From the NCBI RefSeq assembly GCF_008974245.1, contig NZ_BBZI01000012.1, positions 186,001 through 250,000 on the forward strand: DNA of 64,000 bases, written 5' to 3'. Numbering within the stretch: position 1 is the stretch's first letter; each line of letters opens with the position of its first letter. Positions 1 to 8,707 of this stretch are shown piece after piece. The translations under genes were made by a program, and so were the position numbers. Under the pieces are notes generated by a model that was given only the letters and a program-made list of their open reading frames with translations, was not told the origin of the DNA and searched no databases. This DNA comes from Streptomyces abyssomicinicus (GTDB lineage Bacteria; Actinomycetota; Actinomycetes; Streptomycetales; Streptomycetaceae).

Positions 1-1120
1 AGGCCTGTCATCGGACACGACTCTGCGTTCATGGAATCGCCTCAACATTCACGACCTGGGCTTTTACCAATACTGAACAGGTCGTCTCGGTTATGGAACG
101 CAGCGCACAGTATGAGGCGGCCCGGACGGCGTCAAGGGTCGCGCGGGAGGACGTGTGTGCGGGGGGTGTCCCTCACCCGGGGTAAAGCCCCAGGTGGGGC
201 GCGGTGCCGTCACCGCCGAGCGGCTGGGCCCGGGCGGGCGGGGCGCTCCGGCCCCGGCCCGGTCGGCGCGGGCCCCGACCCGGTCGGCGGAGGTCCGGCC
301 GGCAGCGCGCCGGGCGGGCGGAACCGGGCCCGGGCCGGACGGGGCGAGGAGGTGCCCCGGGCCGGTCCCGCCCGTCAAGGACCGGCCTGGCGCGGGGCGG
401 CCCGGCACAGGCAGCCCGTCGCGAACCGCCTCGTCGAAGACCGGTCCGTCGAAGACCGGTCCGTCGAAGACCGGTCCGGCGAAGACCGGTCCGGCGAGGG
501 CAGGCCCGGCAGGCGGTGGCCCGGCAGAGGCGCGTCCGTCGAGGACCGGTCTGTCAGGTCCGGGTGGAGCGGCGCCGGGTCCCGGGCGGTGGGCGGCGGG
601 CCGGGCGCGGGGTCCGACCGGCGGTGCGTGGGGTGGGGCGGAGCCGGGTCGGAGAGCGGTGAGGGGCGGGGTGCCGGGGCGGATCTGCTCGTCAGGGCGG
701 TCCTGGCGGGGGGTCGGGCCGGCCCGGCGAGGGGCGGCGCGGCGCGCGCAGGCCCGTTGAGGCACGGTTCGCCGGGTGCGGGCGGGGCGGCGATGGGTTC
801 GCACCGGTGGACGACGGCCGGGCGCCGAGGGCCGGGCGGCGGTGGGCTGCGCGGGGGGAACCGGGTCGGAGGGCGGTGAGGGGCGGGGTGCCGGGGCGGA
901 GCCGCGCGGGTGCGTCGACGGCCGACCTGGCAGGGCGAGGCCGGCGAGGATCGGTCCGGCGACCGGCGACCGGCGACCGGCGACCGGCGACCGGCGACCC
1001 GGGGCCGGGCCCGGCGACCCGGGCCCGGCCGGGAGCGGCTGGGGACCGGGGGGCCCGGCGGGGAGCGGCCGGGGGCGGCGGGGCCGGCGAGGGTGGTCCG
1101 GTGGAAGGCGGGGGCCTGGT
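1..1120. repeat. GC-rich low-complexity repeat region without a supported gene
   Basis: About 1.1 kb of simple G/C-rich sequence. It contains four tandem copies of a 15-base unit (gtcgaagaccggtcc, 433-492), six tandem copies of the 7-base unit ccggcga (956-997), and a 40-base direct repeat with one mismatch (644-683 and 861-900). Several frames are open on both strands, but their translations are monotonous Arg/Gly/Pro/Ala runs with no domain. On the minus strand the 15-base unit would encode a five-residue GPVFD-like repeat, which is why a repeat protein was considered and rejected. Confidence 0.7.
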
Positions 1121-1123
1121 CGG

Positions 1124-1801
1124 TCAGGCGGAGAGGACGCGCTCCAGGTGGCCGGCCGTGCGGATGACGGCGCGGGAGGCGGCCTCGATGTCGAGACCGT
1201 CGAGGGCCACCACGCCCACACTGCGCTCGGTGGTCCCGAACCGGTTCCGGCAGGGAATGCCGGCGGCGAGGCCGACCGCGCCACGCTCGAGCTCGCCCCG
1301 GGTGAGCGCGTAGCCGTTCACGCGCGCCTGCCGCACCGCCTCGGAATCCGACGGCGACTCGGGCCGGGCGGCGAGAATGGCGACCCCCGCCGCGCCCCGG
1401 TCCAGCGGATGGCGGCTGCCTATGCGGTATCCGACCGTGAGCAGCGCGTGTTCGGGCTCGGCGACGAGAACGGCCACGCAGTCCTGGCCCTCGGCCGCGG
1501 AGACGAACGCGGTGGCGCCGGTCTCGTTCGCCAGCGCGGCCAGCACCGGGCGTGCCTCGACCGCGAAGCCCTGCTCGAAGCGCGAGGCCAGGACGCCGAT
1601 GCCCACGGCGAGCCGGAGCCTGCCCTCCTCCGAGCGGGTGACCAGGAGGTGTTCCTGCAGCGTCGCCACGATCCGGTAGCAGATGGCCCGGTGGACGTCG
1701 AGTTCCTTCGCCAGGTCGGCCACCGTGACGCCGTTCGGCGCACGGGAGATCACCTCGAGCGCGCGCAGTCCCCGGTCCAAGGTCTGCAGCGTGTTGCTCA
1801 T
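1124..1801 (-). CDS. IclR-family transcriptional regulator
   Basis: A 225-residue protein of normal IclR length. Residues 1-65 form the N-terminal winged helix-turn-helix (LQTLDRGLRALEVI, then VTVADLAKELDVHRAICYRI), and about 80-220 form the effector-binding domain with GYRIGSRHPLDRGAAGVAIL. IclR proteins usually act as dimers that sense small aromatic or organic acids. It lies just downstream of a second IclR gene on the same strand, and both point away from the homogentisate operon. Regulation of that operon is the simplest role but is inferred from position. The GTG or ATG choice is not in doubt, since the protein starts with the typical MSNTLQTLDRGL. Confidence 0.9.
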   Translation of the reverse strand: MSNTLQTLDRGLRALEVISRAPNGVTVADLAKELDVHRAICYRIVATLQEHLLVTRSEEGRLRLAVGIGVLASRFEQGFAVEARPVLAALANETGATAFVSAAEGQDCVAVLVAEPEHALLTVGYRIGSRHPLDRGAAGVAILAARPESPSDSEAVRQARVNGYALTRGELERGAVGLAAGIPCRNRFGTTERSVGVVALDGLDIEAASRAVIRTAGHLERVLSA

Positions 1802-1888
1802 GTCTCCGCGTCTCTTCCTGCCGTCCGGCGTCTGGTCAGACAGTAGCCCGCGACGCCCCGCGAACCCCGTACCGGGGGGCCCGCCGGG

Positions 1889-2581
1889 TCAGCGGTCCCG
1901 CGGCCCCGGGGCGGCCAGCGCCCGGGTCAGGCGTTCGGCGGCCGCCAGGACGGCCGGGACGGCCCGCTCGGCGAGGTCCTCGCGGTGGGTGAGCGTCGTG
2001 ACGGCGGCGGGCTGCTCGTGCGGCCGGCGGACGACCGGGGAGGCCACGCCGAAGACGCCCGGGATGAGTTCCTCACGGGTGAGGGCGTACCCCTGAGTCC
2101 GCGCCTCGGCCACCCGCTCGGCCTCGCCGGGCCGCTGCGGCAGCGCGGCCAGCAGGGCGAGGCCGCCGGCGCCGCGGTCCAGCGGGTCGCGGTTGCCGAC
2201 GCGGTAGGACAGCCGCGCGCCCGAACCGGGCGGCTCGACCACGGCGACGGCCACCGCGTCGTCCCCCTCCGGCACCACCAGGCAGGCGGTGACGCCGAGT
2301 TCGGCCGCCAGGTCCCGCAGCACGGGCCGCGCCGCGTCCAGCAGCGGCGGCCGGGTCAGCTCGGCCAGGGTGAAGAACGCGAGCCCCACCCGGTAGCGGT
2401 TCGCGGCGTCCTTGGCCGCGAATCCCTGCCGCACCAGCGCGCCCAGCAGCCGGTAGGCGACCGAGCGGTGCACGCCGAGCCGGGCCCCGACCTCGCTGGC
2501 GGTCAGGCCCGCGGGCTCCTCGGCGATCATGCGCAGCACCATGAGACCCCGCTCCAGCGTCTGCGACCCCTCCGCGGCCAC
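1889..2581 (-). CDS. IclR-family transcriptional regulator, divergent from hmgA
   Basis: A 230-residue IclR protein with the winged helix at about 8-65 (SQTLERGLMVLRMIAEEP, ASEVGARLGVHRSVAYRLLG) and the ligand-binding GAF-like domain at 80-225 (LSYRVGNRDPLDRGAGGLAL). It is a diverged paralogue of its downstream neighbour. It is transcribed divergently from the homogentisate operon across a 274-base gap, the usual arrangement for a regulator of hmg genes, so it is the better candidate for the local homogentisate or phenylacetate-responsive regulator. The ligand cannot be read from the sequence. Confidence 0.9.
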   Translation of the reverse strand: MAAEGSQTLERGLMVLRMIAEEPAGLTASEVGARLGVHRSVAYRLLGALVRQGFAAKDAANRYRVGLAFFTLAELTRPPLLDAARPVLRDLAAELGVTACLVVPEGDDAVAVAVVEPPGSGARLSYRVGNRDPLDRGAGGLALLAALPQRPGEAERVAEARTQGYALTREELIPGVFGVASPVVRRPHEQPAAVTTLTHREDLAERAVPAVLAAAERLTRALAAPGPRDR

Positions 2582-2692
2582 TTCCCACCTCTCCCACCGG
2601 GTGTGACGACTCGGGAAAACGGGACGATCTCCCGCTGCCCCCTTGACGGGACGACCCTACCGCTCGCATCGTGTCTCAACATGCACAACGAC

Positions 2693-2713
2693 GTGTTTCG
2701 GTATTTGCAACAC
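2693..2713. promoter_or_regulatory. possible IclR operator upstream of hmgA
   Basis: In the 274-base gap between the divergent IclR gene and hmgA there is a relatively AT-rich stretch with arms GTGTT and AACAC around an 11-base centre. IclR proteins bind short imperfect palindromes in such gaps. The arms are only five bases long, so this is a weak candidate. Confidence 0.3.
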
Positions 2714-2855
2714 CACCGCTCGGGTCGCGCCGTGGCCGTCCTCCGCGCGGGCGGGACGGAGGACCTCGGCGCGGACGCCGGTGAGCCGTCCGCCGGGCAC
2801 GCCCCCACCGACGCACGCTGAACCACGGAGCACCGATCCGAAAGGAGGCCGGGAC

Positions 2856-4055
2856 ATGGCCCACTACCGCAGCCTCGGCGCCGTCCCCGCGAAGCGGCAC
2901 ACCCAGTTCCGTCCCGAAGGCGACGCCCTCGCCTTCGAGGAGCTGATGGGGGAGGAGGGTTTCTCCTCCGACTCCTCGCTGCTGTACCACCGCCACATCC
3001 CGTCCGCGATGACCGGATCCGAGGTGTGGGAGCTGCCGGACACCCGGACGGTGCCGAACCACCCGATGAAGCCGCGCCACCTGAAGCTGCACGACCTCTT
3101 CCAGGGCGACGCCTGGCGGGACACCGACGTGGTCGAGGGCCGGCGCCTGGTCCTCGGCAACGGCGACGTGCGGATCTCCTACGTCGTCGCCGGAAAGGCC
3201 TCGAAGCTGTACCGCAACGGCGTCGGCGACGAGTGCGTGTACGTCGAGTCCGGCGCCGCCCGGGTGGAGACCGTCTTCGGTGTGCTCACCGTCCGCGCCG
3301 GCGACTACGTGATCATCCCCCGCGCCACTACCCACCGGTGGGTCCCGCAGGGCGAGGAGCCGCTGCGCGCCTACTGCGTCGAGGCCAACAGCCACATCGC
3401 CCCGCCCAGGCGCTACCTCTCCCGGTACGGCCAGCTCCTCGAGCACGCCCCGTACTGCGAGCGCGACCTGCACGGCCCCACCGAGCTGATCCGCGAGGAC
3501 GGCACGGACGTCGAGGTCCTGGTCAAGCACCGCGGCTCGGGCGGGGAGATCGTCGGCACCCGCTTCGTGCAGGCGCACCACCCGTTCGACGTGGTCGGCT
3601 GGGACGGCTGCCTCTACCCGTACACCTTCAACATCGCGGACTTCGAGCCGATCACCGGCCGGATCCACCAGCCGCCGCCGGTCCACCAGGTGTTCGAGGG
3701 CGACAACTTCGTCATCTGCAACTTCGTCCCCCGCAAGGTGGACTACCACCCGCTGGCCATCCCGGTGCCGTACTACCACTCCAACGTCGACTCCGACGAG
3801 GTCATGTTCTACTGCGGCGGCGACTACGAGGCCCGCAAGGGCTCCGGCATTGGCCAGGGCTCCATCTCCCTGCACCCGGGCGGCCACGCCCACGGGCCGC
3901 AGCCGGGAGCGTACGAGCGGTCCATCGGCGCCGAGTTCTTCGACGAACTCGCGGTCATGGTCGACACCTTCCGGCCGCTGGAGCTCGGCGAGGGCGGCCA
4001 GGCCTGCGACGACGGCGTCTACGCCTGGAGCTGGGCGGGAGGCCGCCGCGTATGA
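2856..4055 (+). CDS. hmgA: homogentisate 1,2-dioxygenase
   Basis: A 399-residue cupin-fold dioxygenase that opens the ring of homogentisate to maleylacetoacetate in tyrosine and phenylalanine degradation. It contains the family segments HHPFDVVGWDGCLYPYTFNI, PYYHSNVDSDEVMFYCGGDY and HPGGHAHGPQPG, which carry the Fe(II)-binding histidines and glutamate. The ATG at 2856 is chosen because a strong ribosome-binding site (aaaggagg, 2841-2848) precedes it. The same frame stays open upstream, but that part has no family similarity. Its stop overlaps the start of the next gene (ATGA), so the two are translationally coupled. Confidence 0.95.
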   Translation: MAHYRSLGAVPAKRHTQFRPEGDALAFEELMGEEGFSSDSSLLYHRHIPSAMTGSEVWELPDTRTVPNHPMKPRHLKLHDLFQGDAWRDTDVVEGRRLVLGNGDVRISYVVAGKASKLYRNGVGDECVYVESGAARVETVFGVLTVRAGDYVIIPRATTHRWVPQGEEPLRAYCVEANSHIAPPRRYLSRYGQLLEHAPYCERDLHGPTELIREDGTDVEVLVKHRGSGGEIVGTRFVQAHHPFDVVGWDGCLYPYTFNIADFEPITGRIHQPPPVHQVFEGDNFVICNFVPRKVDYHPLAIPVPYYHSNVDSDEVMFYCGGDYEARKGSGIGQGSISLHPGGHAHGPQPGAYERSIGAEFFDELAVMVDTFRPLELGEGGQACDDGVYAWSWAGGRRV

Positions 4056-4924
4056 CCGCCCCCGCCGCGCTCCTGGACCGGCTCGTCGACGACGCCGGCC
4101 TCTTCCCGCCCACCGCGCTCCCCATGGACCGGGCCGTCGCCCGCCACCGCGCCGACGCGGCGGCCGGTGGGGCGATGCACACCCACCGCTTCCTGGTCCC
4201 CGCCTCCCGCGTCGGCGAGCTGCGCGAACTGCTGCGCGAGGACGAGGTGTTCGAGCTCGGCCTGATCGCCGACCGCGGCCCCGAGGGCCTGGCGGCGGCG
4301 TGCGCGGAGACCGCCGCCGACCCGCGGCTGCGGCTCGCGCTCCTCGAAGTGCCGCTCGCCGCCTTCGGCGAGGACGAGGCGTCCGCCCTGGACGCCGTGT
4401 CGGCCGAGCTGACGGACGTGCCCGCCGACGTCCCGCTGTACGCGGAGCCGGTGGCGCAGGCCCGCCCCGAGCCGCTGCTCACCGCGCTCACCCGGCACGC
4501 CGGTGTCCGCCCGCTCGGCGCCAAGCTCCGCTGCGGCGGCGTGCGGGCCGAGCTGTTCCCGAGCACGGAGCAGGTGGCCTCGTTCATCACCGCCTGCGTC
4601 GCGGCGGGCGTGCCGTTCAAGGCGACCGCCGGCCTCCACCAGGCGGTCCGCCACACCTCACCCGAGACCGGCTTCACCCACCACGGGTACCTCAACCTGC
4701 TGCTCGCCACGGCCACGGCCACGGCGACCGCCGCGAACGGCGGCGACCAGGACGCGGTGCGGCGCGTCCTGGAGACGGAGGACGCCGGCGAACTCGCCGC
4801 CCTGGCGCGGAAGACGACCGGAGCGGAGGCCGCGGCGGCGCGCCGCGCGCTGGTCTCCTACGGCTCCTGCTCGACCGCGGCCCCCGTCCGCGAGGCCGAA
4901 CTCCTCCTCGGCTCCCCCTCCTGA
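4052..4924 (+). CDS. conserved protein of unknown function in the homogentisate operon
   Basis: A 290-residue soluble protein without signal peptide or membrane segments, starting inside the hmgA stop codon and ending 30 bases before fahA. It has a conserved-looking start (LLDRLVDDAGLFPPTALPM), a central RPLGAKLRCGG segment and a PFKATAGLHQAVRH segment near residues 190-205. The lysine, glycine and histidine spacing looks like a catalytic or ligand site, possibly a TIM-barrel, but I cannot assign a family. The place between two consecutive catabolic enzymes suggests a role with maleylacetoacetate or fumarylacetoacetate; isomerase activity is one possibility. This is inference only. Confidence 0.85.
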   Translation: MTAPAALLDRLVDDAGLFPPTALPMDRAVARHRADAAAGGAMHTHRFLVPASRVGELRELLREDEVFELGLIADRGPEGLAAACAETAADPRLRLALLEVPLAAFGEDEASALDAVSAELTDVPADVPLYAEPVAQARPEPLLTALTRHAGVRPLGAKLRCGGVRAELFPSTEQVASFITACVAAGVPFKATAGLHQAVRHTSPETGFTHHGYLNLLLATATATATAANGGDQDAVRRVLETEDAGELAALARKTTGAEAAAARRALVSYGSCSTAAPVREAELLLGSPS

Positions 4925-4954
4925 CCCGGATCGACCCGCTGTGAAGGACCACCG

Positions 4955-6160
4955 ATGACCACCACCTGGGTCCCCGTCCCCGACGGCTCCCCGTTCCCGA
5001 TCCAGAACCTCCCCTACGGCGTCTTCACGCCGAAGGCCGGCGGCGCCGCCCGCGTCGGCGTCGCCATCGGCGCGCAGGTCCTCGACCTCGCGGCCGCCCT
5101 GGGCGACGACACCTTCGCCCACGCCTCGCTCAACGCCTTCATGGCGCAGGGCCGCCCCCGCTGGCAGGAGGTGCGCGCGGAGATCACCCGCCTGCTCGCC
5201 GACGAGGCCCACCGCGCCGCCGTCGAGCCGCACCTGTTCGCACAGGCGGACGTCACCCTCGGCATGCCCTTCGAGGCCGCCGACTACGTCGACTTCTACG
5301 CCTCCGAGCACCACGCCTCCAACATCGGCCGCATGTTCCGGCCCGACAGCGACCCGCTCACCCCGCAGTGGAAGCACCTGCCGATCGGCTACCACGGCCG
5401 GGCCGGCACCCTCGTGCCCTCCGGGACCCCGGTGGTCCGCCCCCGCGGCCAGCAGCGGCCCGCCGAGGCCGGGGCCCTGCCCGGCTTCGGCCCGTCCGCC
5501 CGCCTGGACATCGAGGCCGAGGTCGGCTTCGTCGTCGGCACCCCCTCCGCACTGGGCCGCCCGGTGGCCGCCGACGACTTCCGCGAGCACGTCTTCGGCG
5601 TCACCCTCGTCAACGACTGGTCGGCGCGCGACATCCAGAACTGGGAGTACGTCCCGCTCGGCCCGTTCCTCGGCAAGTCCTTCGCCACCTCCGTCAGCCC
5701 CTGGGTCGTCCCGCTGGACGCCCTGGAGGCCGCCCGCGTCGCACCGCCCGCCCGCGAGCACGAGGTGCGCCCCTACCTGGCGGAGAAGGAGGACTGGGGC
5801 CTCGACCTCACCCTCGAGGTCCGCCTCAACGGACACCTGGTCGCCACCCCGCCGTTCGCCACCATGTACTGGACCCCCGCCCAGATGCTGGCCCACATGA
5901 CGGTCAACGGTGCCTCCCTGCGCACCGGCGACTTCTACGCCTCCGGCACCGTCTCCGGCCCGGAGGCGGACCAGCGCGGCTCCTTCATGGAGCTGAGCTG
6001 GGGCGGCGCCGAGCCCTTCGCGCTGCCCGACGGGACCGAGCGCACCTTCCTCGAGGACGGCGACGAGGTCACCATCACCGCCACCGCCCCCGGCGCGGAC
6101 GGCGCGACCATCGGCTTCGGCGAGGTCAGCGGCCGCGTCCTGCCCGCCGTGGAGGCGTGA
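4955..6160 (+). CDS. fahA: fumarylacetoacetase
   Basis: A 401-residue member of the fumarylacetoacetate hydrolase family that splits fumarylacetoacetate into fumarate and acetoacetate, the last specific step of tyrosine breakdown. It has the N-terminal FAH domain (FPIQNLPYGVFTP) and the catalytic domain with DFYASEHHASNIGRMFR, LDIEAEVGFVVG (metal-binding acidic residues) and NDWSARDIQNWEY. A good ribosome-binding site (gaaggacc) lies before the ATG. It lies 30 bases after the unknown gene and 2 bases before the CoA-transferase alpha gene, so it belongs to the same operon. Confidence 0.96.
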   Translation: MTTTWVPVPDGSPFPIQNLPYGVFTPKAGGAARVGVAIGAQVLDLAAALGDDTFAHASLNAFMAQGRPRWQEVRAEITRLLADEAHRAAVEPHLFAQADVTLGMPFEAADYVDFYASEHHASNIGRMFRPDSDPLTPQWKHLPIGYHGRAGTLVPSGTPVVRPRGQQRPAEAGALPGFGPSARLDIEAEVGFVVGTPSALGRPVAADDFREHVFGVTLVNDWSARDIQNWEYVPLGPFLGKSFATSVSPWVVPLDALEAARVAPPAREHEVRPYLAEKEDWGLDLTLEVRLNGHLVATPPFATMYWTPAQMLAHMTVNGASLRTGDFYASGTVSGPEADQRGSFMELSWGGAEPFALPDGTERTFLEDGDEVTITATAPGADGATIGFGEVSGRVLPAVEA

Positions 6161-6162
6161 AC

Positions 6163-6945
6163 ATGGACAAGACGGTGGCGACGGCGGCCGAGGCGGTCGC
6201 CGACATACCCGCCGGCGCCCGCCTCGCCGTCGGCGGCTTCGGTGTCTGCGGCGTGCCGCAGGAACTGATCGACGCGCTCTACGACCAGGGCGCCGACGCC
6301 CTGCAGGTGGTCTCCAACAACTGCGGCACCGACGACCACGGCCTCGGCATCCTGCTCCGCGCGGGCCGGATCGCGCGGGTGACCGGGTCGTACGTCGGGG
6401 AGAACAAGGAGTTCGCCCGTCAGTACCTGGCCGGTGAACTGGAACTGGAACTCGTCCCGCAGGGCACCCTCGCCGAACGGCTGCGGGCCGGCGGGGCGGG
6501 CATCCCCGCCTTCTACACCCCCGCCGGGGTCGGCACCGCCGTCGCCGAGGGCGGCGTGCCCTGGCGGTACGCGGCCGACGGCTCGGTGGCGGTCGAGTCC
6601 CCGGCGAAGGAGGTCCGCGCGTTCGGCGGACGGAGCTACGTCCTGGAGGAGGCGGTCACCACCGACTACGCGCTGGTCCGCGCCTCCCGGGGCGACCGCC
6701 ACGGCAACCTCGTGTTCGACAAGACCACCGCCAACTTCAACCCGCTGTGCGCCATGGCCGGCCGGATCACCGTCGCCGAGGTCGAGGAACTCGTCGAGCC
6801 CGGCGAGATCGACCCCGCCGAGGTCCACCTGCCCGGCATCTACGTCCAGCGCGTGGTCGCCGTACGCCGCCGGAACGCCAAGCCGGTCGAGAAGCGCACC
6901 GTGCGCGAGGCCGCCGACGCGGCCGAAGGGAGCGCCGCCCGATGA
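6163..6945 (+). CDS. scoA: 3-oxoacid CoA-transferase subunit A
   Basis: A 260-residue alpha subunit of succinyl-CoA:3-ketoacid CoA-transferase. It carries the family start (PAGARLAVGGFGVCGVPQEL), the SNNCGTDDHGLGILL segment and the CoA-binding EGGVPWRYAADGSVAVESPA region. The ATG at 6163 follows the fahA stop by two bases. With subunit B it activates acetoacetate, the product of fumarylacetoacetase, to acetoacetyl-CoA for thiolysis. The operon placement makes this substrate likely, although close relatives act on other 3-oxoacids such as 3-oxoadipate. Confidence 0.94.
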   Translation: MDKTVATAAEAVADIPAGARLAVGGFGVCGVPQELIDALYDQGADALQVVSNNCGTDDHGLGILLRAGRIARVTGSYVGENKEFARQYLAGELELELVPQGTLAERLRAGGAGIPAFYTPAGVGTAVAEGGVPWRYAADGSVAVESPAKEVRAFGGRSYVLEEAVTTDYALVRASRGDRHGNLVFDKTTANFNPLCAMAGRITVAEVEELVEPGEIDPAEVHLPGIYVQRVVAVRRRNAKPVEKRTVREAADAAEGSAAR

Positions 6946-7595
6946 CCTGGACCCGTACCGCGATGGCCGCCCGCGCAGCCCGCGAACTGCCCGACGGCGC
7001 CTACGTGAACCTCGGCATCGGCCTGCCCACGCTGATCCCCGACCACCTCCCCGACGGCGTCCACGTCGTGCTCCACTCGGAGAACGGCATCCTCGGCACC
7101 GGCCCCTACCCCACGCCGGACGCCGTCGACGCGGACCTCATCAACGCCGGCAAGGAGACCGTCACCGTCCTCCCCGGCGCCTCCTACTTCGACTCGGCGC
7201 TCAGCTTCGGCATGATCCGGGGCCGCCACCTGGACGTCGCCGTCCTCGGCGGCATGCAGGTCTCCGCCCGCGGCGACCTGGCCAACTGGGCCGTTCCCGG
7301 GAAGATGATCAAGGGCATGGGGGGAGCCATGGACCTGGTCCACGGCGCCCGCCGGGTGATCGTCCTCATGGAGCACACCGCCAGGGACGGCGGGGCCAAG
7401 CTCGTGGAGTCCTGCGCCCTGCCGCTCACCGGCCGGGCCTGCGTGGACCGCGTGATCACCGACCTCGGCGTCCTCGACGTCACCGAGGAGGGCTTCCGCC
7501 TGGTCGAGCTCGCCCCCGGCGTCACCGAGCGGGAACTCCGCGACCGCACGGCCGCGCCGGTCCTCGCCCCGGTGACCGGCCCGGCCACCGTCTGA
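6942..7595 (+). CDS. scoB: 3-oxoacid CoA-transferase subunit B
   Basis: A 217-residue beta subunit of the same CoA-transferase, starting inside the stop of subunit A (ATGA overlap). The catalytic glutamate lies in HSENGILGTGPYP near residue 48, and GGMQVSARGDLANWAVPG and KGMGGAMDLVHGAR follow as in the family. It forms the heteromer that moves CoA from succinyl-CoA to acetoacetate. It is the last gene of the catabolic operon, followed directly by a hairpin terminator. Confidence 0.95.
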   Translation: MTWTRTAMAARAARELPDGAYVNLGIGLPTLIPDHLPDGVHVVLHSENGILGTGPYPTPDAVDADLINAGKETVTVLPGASYFDSALSFGMIRGRHLDVAVLGGMQVSARGDLANWAVPGKMIKGMGGAMDLVHGARRVIVLMEHTARDGGAKLVESCALPLTGRACVDRVITDLGVLDVTEEGFRLVELAPGVTERELRDRTAAPVLAPVTGPATV

Positions 7596-7599
7596 CGCC

Positions 7600-7645
7600 G
7601 ACCCCGCCCTGCCGCGACGTGGTGGGGCGGGGCGGCGGACGGGGT
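7600..7645. terminator. hairpin between convergent genes
   Basis: A GC-rich imperfect inverted repeat (gaccccgccctgccgc paired with gcggcggacggggtc) sits between the end of scoB and the end of the convergent reductase gene, so it can serve both transcripts. There is no U-run, as is usual in Streptomyces. Confidence 0.6.
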
Positions 7646-8220
7646 CAGTGGAGGACGGGCCGGTAGACCAGCTCCTGGACGCGGCCGTCGAGGGTACGGC
7701 TCTCGATCAGCTCCAGGTCGAAGTCCTCCGCGCCACGGAAGACCGGATCCAGGCCGGTCCGGCCGGTGATCACCGGGAAGACCGTCACCTGGAGGCGGTC
7801 GACCAGACCGGCCGCCATCAGCGCCCGGTTCATCGACAGGCTGCCGTGCGAGCGCAACGGCAGCTCGGACTCCTCCTTGAGCCGGGCCACCACGTCGACG
7901 GCGTCACCGCTCACGACCGTCGCGTCCCGCCAGTCGAGGGGAGCCTCCAGCGTCGTCGACACCACCGTCGCCGGCAGGTTCCGCAGCCGGGTGACCCACG
8001 CGTCGTGCACCCCCGGCTCCTCGGTGTCCGAGGAGAGCAACCGCGCGAAGGCCCGGTAGGTGTTCGCCCCCATGACGAACCGCTGCTCCACGCTGTACTG
8101 GGCGTGGCGGTGATGGAGCAGCTCCGGGCCCTGCTTGCCCCAGTAGCCGGTCCAGTCACCGCCGGCGGCGCCGTAGCCGTCGAGACTGGAGAAGACGTCG
8201 AACGTGTACAGGGCGGGCAT
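7645..8220 (-). CDS. dihydrofolate reductase family (RibD C-terminal-like) protein
   Basis: A 191-residue single-domain protein of the DHFR/RibD-C fold. It shows the usual start (YTFDVFSSLDGYGAAGGDW), the FVMGANTYRAFARLL segment (nucleotide-binding strand and helix) and the C-terminal GRTGLDPVFRGAEDFDLEL. Such proteins are NADPH-dependent reductases of unknown substrate and are numerous in actinobacteria. The ATG at 8220 is preceded by a good ribosome-binding site (gaggag). It runs convergent to scoB. Confidence 0.88.
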   Translation of the reverse strand: MPALYTFDVFSSLDGYGAAGGDWTGYWGKQGPELLHHRHAQYSVEQRFVMGANTYRAFARLLSSDTEEPGVHDAWVTRLRNLPATVVSTTLEAPLDWRDATVVSGDAVDVVARLKEESELPLRSHGSLSMNRALMAAGLVDRLQVTVFPVITGRTGLDPVFRGAEDFDLELIESRTLDGRVQELVYRPVLH

Positions 8221-8707
8221 GGCTCTCCTCGGGCGTGATCGGCCGGTCGGTGCACGGGGGCACGGTGCGGGGCGCGGGGAGGCGCCGGGGCGGGGGCGTG
8301 GGGCGGGGCCGGGCTTCGCCCACCGTCGCACCCCGCGCCTGCGGCACGCCGGTACAACCCGGCGCCGCACCCGGCACGCGTGTCCCCGACCACCCGGATG
8401 GCAGGCCGCCGACGGGCATCGCGGTGCCCGTGGACGTCCGGGGCGGGACGGGACCCGCGCCCGACGGGGCATCGGCCGTACGGGTGAAAAAAGTCGCCGT
8501 CCGTGCCGACAGGTGATCCAGGCCGGAGGAACGCGACCGCCGCTCGCCCCCTGCCGGGACGCCGCCGTCCGGCGCGCGGAAGGGCCGCGCGGGCGGACGG
8601 CGTTCCGCAAGCGGAAGCCGCCGGCGCGGCCCGGCCAGGTTCACGACGGGCACCACAGGGGACTCCCGCCGCAGGCATACCCATCCCCGCGGAGAGGGCG
8701 AGTGCGC
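8221..8707. other. 487-base intergenic region before gadB
   Basis: Separates the divergent reductase and glutamate decarboxylase genes. Both strands show GC-rich simple sequence and no convincing gene. A short A-rich spot (gtgaaaaaagtc, about 8482-8494) may lie in the promoter of the decarboxylase gene, but no clear -10/-35 pair or operator was found. Confidence 0.5.

Noticed and set aside
91..1284. Long minus-strand frame with GPVFD five-residue repeats, resembling a pentapeptide-repeat protein
   Set aside because: All frames are open in this simple GC-rich DNA; the repeat lacks the A(D/N)Lxx pattern, there is no ribosome site, and the frame runs into the IclR gene.
2676..3893. 405-residue minus-strand frame opposite hmgA
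   Set aside because: It is a shadow of the real dioxygenase gene; the translation is Val/Ala/Asp/Gly-rich noise.
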